Origin: Anabaena sp. PCC 7108
GTDB lineage: Bacteria > Cyanobacteriota > Cyanobacteriia > Cyanobacteriales > Nostocaceae
DNA length: 64,000 nucleotides
Reading direction: 5' to 3'
Assembly: GCF_000332135.1 (NCBI RefSeq)
Contig: NZ_KB235896.1
Location: 1,747,403-1,811,402 of the forward strand
Part shown: positions 1 through 8,328 of the stretch, in pieces
How positions within the stretch are numbered: position 1 is the stretch's first letter
Layout of the letters: every line of letters starts with the position of its first letter
Position numbers and translations under genes: made by a program
Notes under the pieces: model-generated
What the model was told of the DNA's origin: nothing
Database searches by the model: none
Seen by the model: the letters and a program-made list of their open reading frames with translations, nothing else

Positions 1-3000
1 ATAATTAATTTAACTCCTAGTGATGACACCGTTTTTGAAGGTAATGAAACAGTTATCCTCAATTTGGCTAGTAGTGCAAATTACGGTTTAGGAACTGCAA
101 AAACGGCTACTGTTAACTTAGTTGATAATGACAAACCAACAATTACCATTAGTGCTACAGATACAAGTGCAGCAGAAACATTAACGGGACAAACTACAAA
201 TCCTGGTAAATTTACCCTAACTCGTACAGGAAATAAAACTGCTGCATTAACTGTTAATTATTCTGTTGCAGGTACAGCAACAAATGGGACAGATTATAAT
301 ACTTTAACTAAGACAGCTACTTTTGCGGCTGGTTCTACTACGGCGTTAATTGATGTCAACGTCAAAGATGATGCTGTCTATGAGGGGAATGAGACTGTTA
401 TTGTTACTTTAGCAAGCGGTACAAGTTACATTTTAGGAACTACAAAAACTGGTACTGTTAATTTAGTTGATAATGACAAACCAACGATTACTATTAGTGC
501 GACAGATGCAAGTGCAGCGGAAACATTAACTGGACAAACTGCAAATCCTGGTAAGTTTACGCTGACGCGTACAGGGAATAAAACTGCATCTTTGACTGTT
601 AATTATACAGTTGCAGGTACGGCTACTAATGGGACTGATTATAATACTTTAACGAAGACAGCTACTTTTGCGGCTGGTTCAGCTACGGTGTTAATTGATG
701 TTAATGTCAAAGATGATGCTGTCTATGAGGGGAATGAGACTGTTATTGTTACTTTAGCGAGCGGTACAAGTTACATTTTAGGAACTACAAAAACGGCTAC
801 TGTTAATTTGGTTGATAATGATAAACCGACAATTACCATTAGCGCTACAGATGCAAGTGCAGCAGAAACATTAACGGGACAAACTACAAATCCTGGTAAG
901 TTTACTCTGACTCGTACAGGAAGTACAACTTCATCTTTGACTGTTAATTATACTGTTGCAGGTACAGCAACAAATGGGACAGATTATAATACTTTAAGTA
1001 AGACAGCTACTTTTGCGGCTGGTTCTACTACTGCATTAATTGATGTCAACGTCAAAGATGATGCTGTCTATGAGGGAAATGAGACTGTTATTGTCAATTT
1101 GGCAAGTAGCGCAAATTATACATTAGGAACTGCGAAAACTGCTACTGTAACTATTGTTGATAATGATTCATTAACTAATATTAAGCCGACAATTACTATT
1201 AGTGCGACAGATGCAAATGCAGGGGAAACATTAACTGGACAAACTGCAAATCCTGGTAAATTTACTCTGACTCGTACGGGAAGTACAGCTTCATCTTTGA
1301 CGGTTAATTATTCGGTTGCGGGTACTGCAACAAATGGGACTGATTACAATAATTTGAGTGGAACGGCTACATTTGCTGTTGGTTCTTCTACTACAATCAT
1401 TAATCTTAATCCCATTAATGATTCATTGGTCGAAGGTGATGAAATAGTTATAGTTAACCTTACCAGTAATACAAACTATAATCTGGGAACGTTGAAAACT
1501 GCTACTGTTACTATTGTTGATAATTTGCCCAATCATACCGGATTGATTAACGACATCAACAAAGACGGTAAACATGACATTCTGTGGCGTGATTATAACG
1601 GTGGTGCAACACATTTCTGGAGTATGAATGGGGGTACTTTTTTAGGAGATGTTGATATTCCAGATTATCTCGATATGGCATGGCATCCTGTTGCTATGGC
1701 TGACTTTAATAATGACGGCAATATGGATATTGTCTGGCGTTATCATTGGGTTGAGAATACAGGACATGACCGCATCTGGTTAATGGATGGTAACAACCGT
1801 CTTGCTGAAGTAGGAATAGACCGAGTTGATGATAATAATTGGCATATTGTTGGCAGTGGTGACTTTAATTTAGATGGTAATGCTGACATTCTCTGGCGTA
1901 ATTATGCAACAGGACAAAATGTTATTTGGAAGATGAGTGGGACAACACATACAAGTGAAGGTGACATTATTCTTGATAGTGTGACTGACTTAAATCAGCG
2001 CATTGTGGGAACTGGTGATTTTGATGGTGATGCAAAATCAGATATTTTATGGCGTAATGCAGCTACAGGGCAATTATCGATCTGGTTTATGAATGGAACA
2101 ACTAAATCTAGTGTTCAAAACCTCTCTTCATCAGCTGATCTTACTTGGTCTGTTGCGGGTACAGGAGACATGAATAATGATGGTAAATCGGATATTATTT
2201 GGCGTAACCTTAACACAGGTGAAAATACTGTTTGGTTAATGAATGGTGCAAACTATGCTGGAGGATTAGATATTCCTGATGTACTAGAACGAAATTGGAA
2301 TATTGTCGGTGATAGCGATCAAATTCCCATTTGGACAGCCGAATATTTTGGCAATAAAGAGTTAACAGGTACGCCTACTTCCACCGAAGGGTTTATCAAT
2401 ATTACTGGTGGCTTTAACCTTGGTTGGGGTTTAGGTGCGCCTCCCAATACTCCTGTTGATAATTTCTCTGCACGATACAAAACTCAGCAGTATTTAGGTG
2501 CGGGACTTTATAAAATTAATGTTGGTGCAGATGATAGTGTGCGGGTTTGGATTGGTAATGAATTAGTTATTGATGGCTGGGCAAATTTAGCTAGTAATCG
2601 CTCTGGCTATTTTTCATCTCCTGGTGGTTATTCTCCCGTTACCATTGAATACAAAGAAGAATGGGTATCAGCAGCACTGAATTATGAAATTGTCAAGTAT
2701 CAACCATACAACAACTTTGGTGATCCTAATGGGATTGCCAACTCCTGGAATGCATCGTATTATCTTTTAAATGCTCAAGGAACGCCGATGATTGATGAGG
2801 CGCACAGAATTGGTACAGTCAATTTAGGTTCTAGTGTTCGTGGTGATGGACAATGGGGCATGAATGGTCAATATTGGGGTGCTGGTTCACCTGCGGCTAA
2901 TGTTCCTGCTGATTTCTTTGCCATGCACGCTTATACTCGCAAGAACTTAGAAGCAGGACATACTTATAAAGTCTGGGTGAAATCAGATGACGGTTATCGG

Positions 3001-3576
3001 ATGTGGGCGCATAAACTTAATGGCGGTGCTTTTAACATTACAAACAATGCATTGGGTGGCACATTTTTGAGTGATGCTTATGGTGGGAAGGAATTTACAT
3101 TTGTTGCACCTGAGTCGGGAACATTTGATTTTCATACTGAGATGTTTGAAGGTGGTGGAGATGCTTATTTTGATTTGGTTGTGACGGATATAACTGCACC
3201 ACCACCACCAGTTTGGGAAAACCCTCTACCTCCAGGTAGTTACACAGTGACGCAAGAATTTGGTAATGCAGGTCATACTGGTATTGATTTAGGCGCAAAT
3301 ACAGGGACTCGCATTGAAGCAGCAAGGAGTGGAACAGTTACATTTGTTGGTGTTGATCAATACGGTGGTAAATATATAGATATCGATCACGGTGGTGGTT
3401 TGAAAACACGCTACTTACACTTGTCAACTTTTGCAGTCAGTGTCGGAAATGTCGTTAATGATGACACTAAAATTGGTGAAGTTGGTAGTACAGGATGGTC
3501 TACCGGACCTCATTTACATTTTGAGGTTTGGCAAAATGGAGTTCGTCAAAACCCTAGAAATTACATTCAATTTTAG
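1..3576 (+). CDS. Calx-beta / FG-GAP / PA14-like / M23 peptidase secreted protein (5' end missing)
   Basis: The reading frame is open from base 1, so the gene begins upstream of the window; the first possible start inside (TTG at 64) is not the real start. In order: a partial and then four complete Calx-beta repeats (about nt 1-1530, with VDNDKPTITISATD and DAVYEGNETVIV recurring), FG-GAP/VCBS-like repeats with ILWR and D-x-N-x-D motifs (1540-2330), two PA14/GLEYA-like beta modules (2330-2700 and 2730-3190), and a C-terminal M23 metallopeptidase (3220-3560). Its zinc motifs are intact: HTGID from 3274 and HLHFE from 3511. Known: M23 enzymes cut peptidoglycan cross-links or act as scaffolds, and Calx-beta and FG-GAP repeats bind calcium in secreted adhesins. 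Inferred: a large calcium-dependent extracellular or envelope protein carrying a cell-wall hydrolase. The first three complete Calx-beta repeats are nearly identical in DNA, which points to recent duplication. Confidence 0.85.
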   Translation: MINLTPSDDTVFEGNETVILNLASSANYGLGTAKTATVNLVDNDKPTITISATDTSAAETLTGQTTNPGKFTLTRTGNKTAALTVNYSVAGTATNGTDYNTLTKTATFAAGSTTALIDVNVKDDAVYEGNETVIVTLASGTSYILGTTKTGTVNLVDNDKPTITISATDASAAETLTGQTANPGKFTLTRTGNKTASLTVNYTVAGTATNGTDYNTLTKTATFAAGSATVLIDVNVKDDAVYEGNETVIVTLASGTSYILGTTKTATVNLVDNDKPTITISATDASAAETLTGQTTNPGKFTLTRTGSTTSSLTVNYTVAGTATNGTDYNTLSKTATFAAGSTTALIDVNVKDDAVYEGNETVIVNLASSANYTLGTAKTATVTIVDNDSLTNIKPTITISATDANAGETLTGQTANPGKFTLTRTGSTASSLTVNYSVAGTATNGTDYNNLSGTATFAVGSSTTIINLNPINDSLVEGDEIVIVNLTSNTNYNLGTLKTATVTIVDNLPNHTGLINDINKDGKHDILWRDYNGGATHFWSMNGGTFLGDVDIPDYLDMAWHPVAMADFNNDGNMDIVWRYHWVENTGHDRIWLMDGNNRLAEVGIDRVDDNNWHIVGSGDFNLDGNADILWRNYATGQNVIWKMSGTTHTSEGDIILDSVTDLNQRIVGTGDFDGDAKSDILWRNAATGQLSIWFMNGTTKSSVQNLSSSADLTWSVAGTGDMNNDGKSDIIWRNLNTGENTVWLMNGANYAGGLDIPDVLERNWNIVGDSDQIPIWTAEYFGNKELTGTPTSTEGFINITGGFNLGWGLGAPPNTPVDNFSARYKTQQYLGAGLYKINVGADDSVRVWIGNELVIDGWANLASNRSGYFSSPGGYSPVTIEYKEEWVSAALNYEIVKYQPYNNFGDPNGIANSWNASYYLLNAQGTPMIDEAHRIGTVNLGSSVRGDGQWGMNGQYWGAGSPAANVPADFFAMHAYTRKNLEAGHTYKVWVKSDDGYRMWAHKLNGGAFNITNNALGGTFLSDAYGGKEFTFVAPESGTFDFHTEMFEGGGDAYFDLVVTDITAPPPPVWENPLPPGSYTVTQEFGNAGHTGIDLGANTGTRIEAARSGTVTFVGVDQYGGKYIDIDHGGGLKTRYLHLSTFAVSVGNVVNDDTKIGEVGSTGWSTGPHLHFEVWQNGVRQNPRNYIQF

Positions 3577-3596
3577 GATCAAATCGTAGGGAGGTA

Positions 3597-3619
3597 GGGG
3601 TTTAGCAATGCTAAACCCC
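3597..3619. repeat. REP-like palindrome, copy 1
   Basis: Perfect inverted repeat: GGGGTTTAGCA, one A, then TGCTAAACCCC. It lies just after the M23 gene and upstream of the REP-associated transposase. The same palindrome recurs twice nearby. Confidence 0.8.
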
Positions 3620-3745
3620 CACAATATCAGATACAATTCCAGTCAATATCATGCAATTCCCCTATCTAGAAACATCCAAAATTAAGATAATTCATCAACA
3701 TCAAAATAATTGTAGATTGTTACCTGTTAGTTAGTCGTTGGGTAA

Positions 3746-3766
3746 GGGTTTAGCAGTGCTAAACCC
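3746..3766. repeat. REP-like palindrome, copy 2
   Basis: GGGTTTAGCA, centre G, TGCTAAACCC, about 55 bp before the transposase start. The stem is the same as in copies 1 and 3; only the central base differs. Confidence 0.8.
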
Positions 3767-3820
3767 CTACGATATCGGGTAAAATGTTCGATAAAATCAA
3801 AATAATTCCTCAATCTAAAA

Positions 3821-4387
3821 ATGTCCTACAATCCCCAAATTCACCATCGCCGTTCTATTAGATTGAAAGATTATGATTACACCCAAGAAGGTGCATATTT
3901 CATCACCTTATGTACCAAAAACAAACAATGTATTTTTGGTGATATCAAACAAGGGGAAATGAAATTAAATTTATTAGGGACAATTGCCCGTGACTATTGG
4001 CAAGAAATACCTCAACATTTCCCGCATATTAAATTAGATATATTTGTGATTATGCCAAATCATATTCATGGCATATTATGGATTATTGAGAAGATTAATA
4101 CTATAAATCAACAAAGAAATTTTGGTAAAATGATTCCTGGTTCAATTCCTTGTGTGATTAGGTCTTATAAAAGTGCCGTTACTAAAAAGATTAATCAAAT
4201 TTGTAATCAAAAAGTGATATCTTCGGTATGGCAAAGAAATTTTTATGAACATATTCATCAGAATGAAAAATCATTAGAATCTATTAGAAATTACATTATT
4301 AATAATCCTTTAAACTGGGAAAATGATCCTGATAACCTTGGTGAGATTTATTATGATGATACATTGTTATTAGATGTGCATTTTTAG
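3821..4387 (+). CDS. REP-associated tyrosine transposase (RAYT, IS200/IS605-related Y1 family)
   Basis: 188 residues. Seen: the HUH motif in MPNHIHGIL (residues about 83-91) that holds the metal ion, a candidate nucleophile tyrosine in SYKSAVTKKIN, and the family C-terminal pattern VWQRNFYEHIHQNEKSLESIRNYIINNP in two parts (VWQRNF, then NYIINNP). The N-terminus with HHRRSIRLKDYDYTQEGAYF is typical of the cyanobacterial RAYT group. Known: RAYTs are single-copy domesticated Y1 transposases that nick and join REP hairpins rather than moving themselves. Context: three copies of one 21-23 bp palindrome flank the gene, two before and one after, which is the classical RAYT/REP arrangement. The gene looks intact. 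Confidence 0.85.
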   Translation: MSYNPQIHHRRSIRLKDYDYTQEGAYFITLCTKNKQCIFGDIKQGEMKLNLLGTIARDYWQEIPQHFPHIKLDIFVIMPNHIHGILWIIEKINTINQQRNFGKMIPGSIPCVIRSYKSAVTKKINQICNQKVISSVWQRNFYEHIHQNEKSLESIRNYIINNPLNWENDPDNLGEIYYDDTLLLDVHF

Positions 4388-4422
4388 GTTTAGGGTTGAT
4401 CTGTGGGTGTTGGGAATTGTAA

Positions 4423-4443
4423 GGGTTTAGCATTGCTAAACCC
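4423..4443. repeat. REP-like palindrome, copy 3
   Basis: GGGTTTAGCA, centre T, TGCTAAACCC, 36 bp after the transposase stop. Together with copies 1 and 2 it brackets the RAYT gene. Confidence 0.8.
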
Positions 4444-4482
4444 CTACGTCTTGGGGATGATGAAAAGATGTGGGGAGTGCGA

Positions 4483-5121
4483 TTATGTTCCTGGACGGGA
4501 GCGAATATGATCAGGTATATGATGACGGTCGCCTAATACTTCTAACAAGGGACCATTAACGTCAAATTTAACCATACTTACTGATGCGACCAAAATATTT
4601 ACCCGATAGCGATAGCGTCCCAAATCAATTCCCAGTAAACTGCAAAGCATAATCCGAATCGTGGCTTTATGGGAAACTACTAAAACATTACCTTGGGGAT
4701 ATTTTTCTTGAATTTCCGCAATTACAGGCATAGAACGGTTAGCAATATCTACCGCAGTTTCTCCACCAATGGGTGCATTCCAAGCGGGTTCTGTCAACCA
4801 GTTCACATAATTTTCTGGGTAATTCTCTTGGACAAAGGATTTACTCTTGCTTTCCCATTCACCATAACTACCTTCTCTTAATCCTTCCCGCACCTGCATC
4901 TCCATCCCAATAGCATCACAAAATGGTTTGGCAGTGGCAATAGTGCGCTTCATCGGACTAACATAAACCGCTGACCATTGCAATTTTTTATAAACATCGG
5001 CAAAACTAGATGCCATTTGCATTCCTTCAGAGGTCAATTCTGCATTAGTTTCACCGCAGAAATTACCAGTTTGACTAAAAGTAGTTTCGCCATGTCGTAG
5101 TAAATATAAATTGAGTGTCAT
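4483..5121 (-). CDS. Histidine phosphatase family protein (phosphoglycerate-mutase-like)
   Basis: 212 residues with the branch-2-like signature LLRHGETTFS at residues 7-16; the histidine of RHG is the phosphorylated nucleophile. A second catalytic histidine is in VVSHKATIR, and the acid/base glutamate is in LREGSYGEWE. Known: the family covers cofactor-dependent phosphoglycerate mutase, CobC/PhoE-type phosphatases and sugar phosphatases; substrate cannot be read from sequence alone. It stands alone, downstream of REP copy 3 and convergent with the RAYT gene. No signal peptide is seen, so it is cytoplasmic. Confidence 0.85.
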   Translation of the reverse strand: MTLNLYLLRHGETTFSQTGNFCGETNAELTSEGMQMASSFADVYKKLQWSAVYVSPMKRTIATAKPFCDAIGMEMQVREGLREGSYGEWESKSKSFVQENYPENYVNWLTEPAWNAPIGGETAVDIANRSMPVIAEIQEKYPQGNVLVVSHKATIRIMLCSLLGIDLGRYRYRVNILVASVSMVKFDVNGPLLEVLGDRHHIPDHIRSRPGT

Positions 5122-5251
5122 AGGGGATAAAAGAGCTTGTACAAAAATAAAATAGCATCAATCTCGCAATCGAGTCTGTGAAAACAGGACAAAGTAATCA
5201 GACAAAAAAAGTCAATTCCCTCACAAACTTTTCTCTTCGACTTCAAAAGTA

Positions 5252-5329
5252 GGGGATGATTGAGGCTGACGCGGTGATTATACATTAATTAATGCAGATT
5301 CTCAAATCATCCTGCAATTATGCAACGCC
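5252..5329. mobile_element. MITE-like element, copy A (left end lost)
   Basis: 78 bp matching the two other copies in the window. The right part (GATTCTCAAATCATCC, then TGCAACGCC) is well preserved, but the left terminus GGCGTTGCTGAATAA is not recognisable; the match begins at GGGGATGATTGAGG. No target duplication is visible, as expected for a truncated copy. Confidence 0.7.
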
Positions 5330-5467
5330 GAAAAAACCTGACAAAATTATTACTAAAGCTGCGTCTCACACCAAAAATATATTGTAGGGTGCGTAAGTAT
5401 CGCTTTTGGGATGTAGGATGTGCGATAGCGAAGCGCTCCGTAGGAATCGCATAGTTGATAACTATAA

Positions 5468-5788
5468 CTATTCTTCTTCAGCTAAAATCTGTGAAATATC
5501 CCGTGCAGAATGAATTAACCTCACAATTTCAATATACTCATCCCCTTCTAAATAAAAAATTAGATGCTTTTCAAATCCTCTAACTCCCCACTTCCGCAAA
5601 CCAACTAAACGCGGATTTTTAACATTATAAACACTACCAATACCAGGTAGTTATGCTAATTGTGAAAAAGTCTGCCTCGTAGCATCAAAAAAACTTAATG
5701 CTGCATCAAAATTACTCTGGGCAATATAAGAAAACTGTTCGTCAATGTCAACACTAGCCTTTGGTCTAATTACAATTCGTCTAGTCAT
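5468..5788 (-). pseudogene. ParE/RelE-type toxin gene, interrupted by one in-frame stop
   Basis: Reading from the ATG at 5788 gives a ParE-like toxin start (MTRRIVIRPKASVDIDEQF), but codon 46 (5651-5653) is TAA in the family's QLA-x-LPGIGS region. After it the same frame continues to a natural stop at 5468 with good ParE features: LPGIGS, LVGLRKWGVRGFEKHLIFY and EIVRLIHSARDI. A single CAA or CAG to TAA/TAG-type change would explain the loss, since glutamine is common there. The start is 5 bp after the antitoxin stop, the normal antitoxin-first order. Inferred: the toxin is inactive and the lesion is recent, because no other damage is seen. Confidence 0.85.
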
Positions 5789-5793
5789 TGCTA

Positions 5794-6042
5794 TTACTTG
5801 CGAAGTCTCTCAAGAAGCTGAGTGCGTTTTTGTTCCCACCACTCATCCGTAATCTCAACCGCTTCACCGCTATCTAAGCCTTCTAATAGTAATGTTTCTA
5901 GTCGTGCTTGTGCTACCTTTTCTAAGTCTTGACGAATCAAATGTCGAATATATTCGCTTGTGGTACTGTAGCCACATTTTTCAACCTGTTCATTGATAAA
6001 ATCCCGCATAGAATCGGGAAGAGAAATATTTACTGTAGTCAT
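5794..6042 (-). CDS. ParD-family ribbon-helix-helix antitoxin
   Basis: 82 residues. The N-terminal MTTVNISLPDSMRDFINEQ is the ribbon-helix-helix strand and first helix; CGYSTTSEYIRHLIRQD is the second part, typical of ParD/CopG antitoxins. The C-terminal half (DEWWEQKRTQLLERL) is the toxin-binding tail. It is the first gene of a two-gene operon with the broken ParE gene. Known: ParD neutralises ParE and represses its own promoter. Here it persists without a complete toxin gene. Confidence 0.85.
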   Translation of the reverse strand: MTTVNISLPDSMRDFINEQVEKCGYSTTSEYIRHLIRQDLEKVAQARLETLLLEGLDSGEAVEITDEWWEQKRTQLLERLRK

Positions 6043-6223
6043 AGCTAATAAGTCTTTAATATTTCTGATTCTTTAATTATGGCAAATATTGTCAATTTTT
6101 GTCAAATGTTTTGTAGGGATGTGGAGCGATAGCGAAGCTGACCGAAGGTATCGCTTATTTGTTATTATCTTGAAACTAAACTGCAAATACCAAGTCAACT
6201 AATTTCTGATAAAAATTATTACA

Positions 6224-6517
6224 ATGAGAATTATTGCTAGAAGTACCCTAAGAGAATATTGGCAAAAACATCCTGATACAGAACAGCCTTTAAAAGCATG
6301 GTTTGATGATGCTTCTCGTGGACATTGGCAAAGTCCATCAGAGATTAAAGAAGTTTATGCTAATGCCAGTATTGTTGCCAATAATCGTGTAGTTTTTAAT
6401 ATTAAAGGTAATAATTATCGTTTAATTGTTCACATCCGTTATGAAATTGGCATTATTTTTATTCGCTTTATTGGTACTCATCAAGAATATGACAAGATAG
6501 ATGCTACAATCATTTAA
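6224..6517 (+). CDS. higB: HigB-family mRNA interferase toxin
   Basis: 97 residues starting MRIIARSTLREYWQKHPD with the family motifs W-x-S-P-x-E-I-K (WQSPSEIKEVYANASIV), RVVFNIKGNNYRLIV and the end FIRFIGTHQEYDKIDA. Known: HigB cuts mRNA on the ribosome. The toxin comes first in the operon, as usual for HigBA; the antitoxin gene follows after 14 bp with a good ribosome site (AAGGAGG at 6516-6522). The toxin appears complete. Confidence 0.9.
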   Translation: MRIIARSTLREYWQKHPDTEQPLKAWFDDASRGHWQSPSEIKEVYANASIVANNRVVFNIKGNNYRLIVHIRYEIGIIFIRFIGTHQEYDKIDATII

Positions 6518-6531
6518 GGAGGTTTAATCTT

Positions 6532-6831
6532 ATGAATTTGAAACCGATTAAAACTGCAACAGATTATCAACAAGCCTTAAAAGAAATTGAACAAATTTTT
6601 GAGGCTGAACCTAATACACCAGAATATGAAAAATTAGATATTTTAGCAACTTTAGTAGAAGTTTATGAACAACAAAATTATCCTATTGATCCTCCGTCTC
6701 CCATAGCAGCAATTTTATATTATTTAGAAAGTCGTAATCAAGGGGTTGACTCTTTTATTGAAAATTTAAAACGTTATGGAGTTAGTGAAGAAATAATTAA
6801 TACTGCTTTAAATGAAATGACTCACAGATGA
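6532..6831 (+). CDS. higA: HigA-type antitoxin, short form without a clear HTH
   Basis: 99 residues. The N-terminal part (MNLKPIKTATDYQQALKEIE, then FEAEPNTPEYEKLDILATLVE) is the usual start of the HigA protein that pairs with this toxin type, and IAAILYYLESRNQG leads to where the XRE helix-turn-helix normally begins. Instead of the usual SRARVSEVLN-like recognition helix it ends in a short divergent tail (ENLKRYGVSEEIINTALNE). Inferred: it can still bind HigB, but DNA binding and autorepression may be altered or lost. Confidence 0.8.
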   Translation: MNLKPIKTATDYQQALKEIEQIFEAEPNTPEYEKLDILATLVEVYEQQNYPIDPPSPIAAILYYLESRNQGVDSFIENLKRYGVSEEIINTALNEMTHR

Positions 6832-6837
6832 TGGGAG

Positions 6838-6901
6838 TGCGATAGCGTATCCCTGACGGGAGTGCTTTGCACTCAGCTAACCTAAGGAAGGTATCGCTTT
6901 T
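6838..6901. repeat. Small interspersed repeat of the GCGATAGCG...GGTATCGC type
   Basis: The sequence GAGTGCGATAGCG ... AAGGAAGGTATCGCTTTTT can fold through GCGATA/TATCGC. Related pieces occur at about 5400-5455, 6112-6163, 8450-8530 and 25740-25780. It separates the HigBA operon from the next toxin pair. Confidence 0.6.
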
Positions 6902-6948
6902 TCATTGTGAAAATTATTAGGAATAATTATCTGCTAGTAACTAAATAA

Positions 6949-7305
6949 TTAACCAACCGATTCAATTTCACCTGCATCATTGATAAATATAGATGAATCC
7001 ATTGATAAAGATGAGATTATTTCACTAATTTTTTCCATTAGAGGTACTAAATTATCAGGACGAGTACTACGAGAGTTTAAAATAATAACTTTCAAAGTTT
7101 TATCAGTTAAATTTTGCTGATAAGGAAGATTTTTATCGGCTGTAATAAACACATCAAAAGGATGTTTTTCAGCTAAATCAAGAATTTGGTGATCGTTAAA
7201 ACCACGCCATCCCATATCATTAACGTTATAAATAATATAACCTTTATTTAAAAAAGGTTGTTTAAGTTTTTTACTCAAAAGATTTTCATCTAGTAATATA
7301 ATCAT
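6949..7305 (-). CDS. DUF5615 PIN-like protein (probable toxin of a DUF433 pair)
   Basis: About 118 residues from the ATG at 7305, whose first base is shared with the TAA stop of the upstream gene (TAATG overlap). Seen: LLDENL near the N-terminus, GWRGFNDHQILDLAE, and FVFITADKN-like FDVFITADKNLPYQQ; the acidic residues in LDEN and TADKN match the PIN-like nuclease active site. Known: DUF5615/Mut7-C-like proteins are found next to DUF433 proteins and are thought to be toxin-antitoxin pairs; the activity is poorly studied. Confidence 0.8.
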   Translation of the reverse strand: MIILLDENLLSKKLKQPFLNKGYIIYNVNDMGWRGFNDHQILDLAEKHPFDVFITADKNLPYQQNLTDKTLKVIILNSRSTRPDNLVPLMEKISEIISSLSMDSSIFINDAGEIESVG

Positions 7306-7541
7306 TAAGCGCAACGTTCCTGAGCAATTATCAATTTTGCTGCATTTTCCAAGACTTTCATAGTTTGAGCCTCTAGATAGGGAAAATCATTAATAAACTC
7401 AGCTAATCCACCCTCACCTTCGAGATAATCAAAAAATGTTTGTAAAGGAACACGAGTTCCCACAAATACTGGAACTCCACTCATAATTTCAGGATCGCAG
7501 TGAATAATTCCTTGAGTTTCTAATAAGTTGTTTAGGGTCAT
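7305..7541 (-). CDS. DUF433 protein (probable antitoxin)
   Basis: 78 residues with the DUF433 core: IHCDPEIMSGVPVFVGTRVP, where SG-P-FVGTRV is diagnostic, followed by FFDYLEGEGGLAEFINDFP. DUF433 proteins are small helical DNA-binding-like proteins. The gene overlaps the DUF5615 gene by one base, so the two are translationally coupled. This order, DUF433 first, is repeated by the pair at 7692-8328. Confidence 0.85.
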   Translation of the reverse strand: MTLNNLLETQGIIHCDPEIMSGVPVFVGTRVPLQTFFDYLEGEGGLAEFINDFPYLEAQTMKVLENAAKLIIAQERCA

Positions 7542-7691
7542 GTTTCCTTTAAGATATTATAACTTTATATTTTTTATTATAGCTTGAGTGGTATGTAAAG
7601 TACGACCTAGGAAGGGCTATTTTGGTGAATGATGGGAAGCAATCGCATTTGGGTAGTTTATAGAGAGCGATTTTTAGAGATGAAGTGTTAT

Positions 7692-8024
7692 TTACAAGTA
7701 TTCAATCCGCCCAAGCATTTCTTCAGGTTCAAGCAACTCCCAAACTAATATTAAACTCTGAATAATTTGCCCAATAGATTTAGTCTGTTGAGGACAATAA
7801 GTAATACCACAATGAGTTACAAACTGATTTAATTTCAAAAAATCCGTATCTTGAGTAAAAATAACTCTGCCTTGAGACAAAGAAAATTCTAACTGTGCCT
7901 CATCAGGTACAGAAATCAATCCTTTTTCTGGAGTAGTTGTCACATCAACTCCCCTTTTACGAAGTCCATCAGCTATAGCATTACTGACATTTTCATCTAA
8001 ATGAAATTTGATTTTTCTAGCAAT
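7692..8024 (-). CDS. DUF5615 PIN-like protein without a standard start codon
   Basis: The GTG at 7943 would give a protein lacking the family N-terminus. Reading further upstream in frame gives RKIKFHLDENVSNAIADGLR followed by GVDVTTTPEKGL, the perfect DUF5615 beginning. The frame is open back to 8048 but contains no ATG, GTG or TTG before RKIKF; the best candidate is ATT at 8022-8024, a few bases before the upstream gene's stop (8017-8019). Either a rare AUU start or reinitiation is used, or the start codon has been lost. The downstream part (SVPDEAQLEFSLSQGRVIFT, then QDTDFLKL) is intact, including the acidic active-site residues. Confidence 0.65.
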   Translation of the reverse strand: MARKIKFHLDENVSNAIADGLRKRGVDVTTTPEKGLISVPDEAQLEFSLSQGRVIFTQDTDFLKLNQFVTHCGITYCPQQTKSIGQIIQSLILVWELLEPEEMLGRIEYL

Positions 8025-8328
8025 TAATTTGCTTAAGTTTTTGTTGCACTAAAGAAGGATTTTGCGCTTTGATTTCTCTAGCATAAATTTCATCTTCTTC
8101 TATGTCTTTCCTCATTTCTTCTAAATGATCGTAATAATAAGCTAATGCTGCATAAACTTCAGCTAAAGTGATATTAGGATATTGATAAACAATTTCATCC
8201 GGGGACATTCCCATTCGTTCATGCCAAATAACAATATTTTGTACTTTAATTCTATGCCCAGCAATGCGAGGCTTTCCACCACATATCCCAGGAGTAATTT
8301 CAATATGATTGACTATTACTGCTGTCAT
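8017..8328 (-). CDS. DUF433 protein (probable antitoxin)
   Basis: Contains HIEITPGICGGKPRIAGHRI, the DUF433 signature, then VQNIVIWHERMGMSPDEIV and a conserved YPNITLAEVYAALAYYY. The ATG at 8328 is chosen because it is preceded by AGGA about 10 bases upstream and gives the normal family length; ATGs at 8355 and 8379 would add an unusual tail. It forms a pair with the overlapping DUF5615 frame downstream. Confidence 0.8.
   Translation of the reverse strand: MTAVIVNHIEITPGICGGKPRIAGHRIKVQNIVIWHERMGMSPDEIVYQYPNITLAEVYAALAYYYDHLEEMRKDIEEDEIYAREIKAQNPSLVQQKLKQINC

Noticed and set aside
7692-7943. DUF5615 protein starting at GTG 7943
   Set aside because: It would drop the first conserved strand with the LDEN motif; the frame upstream encodes the missing part exactly.
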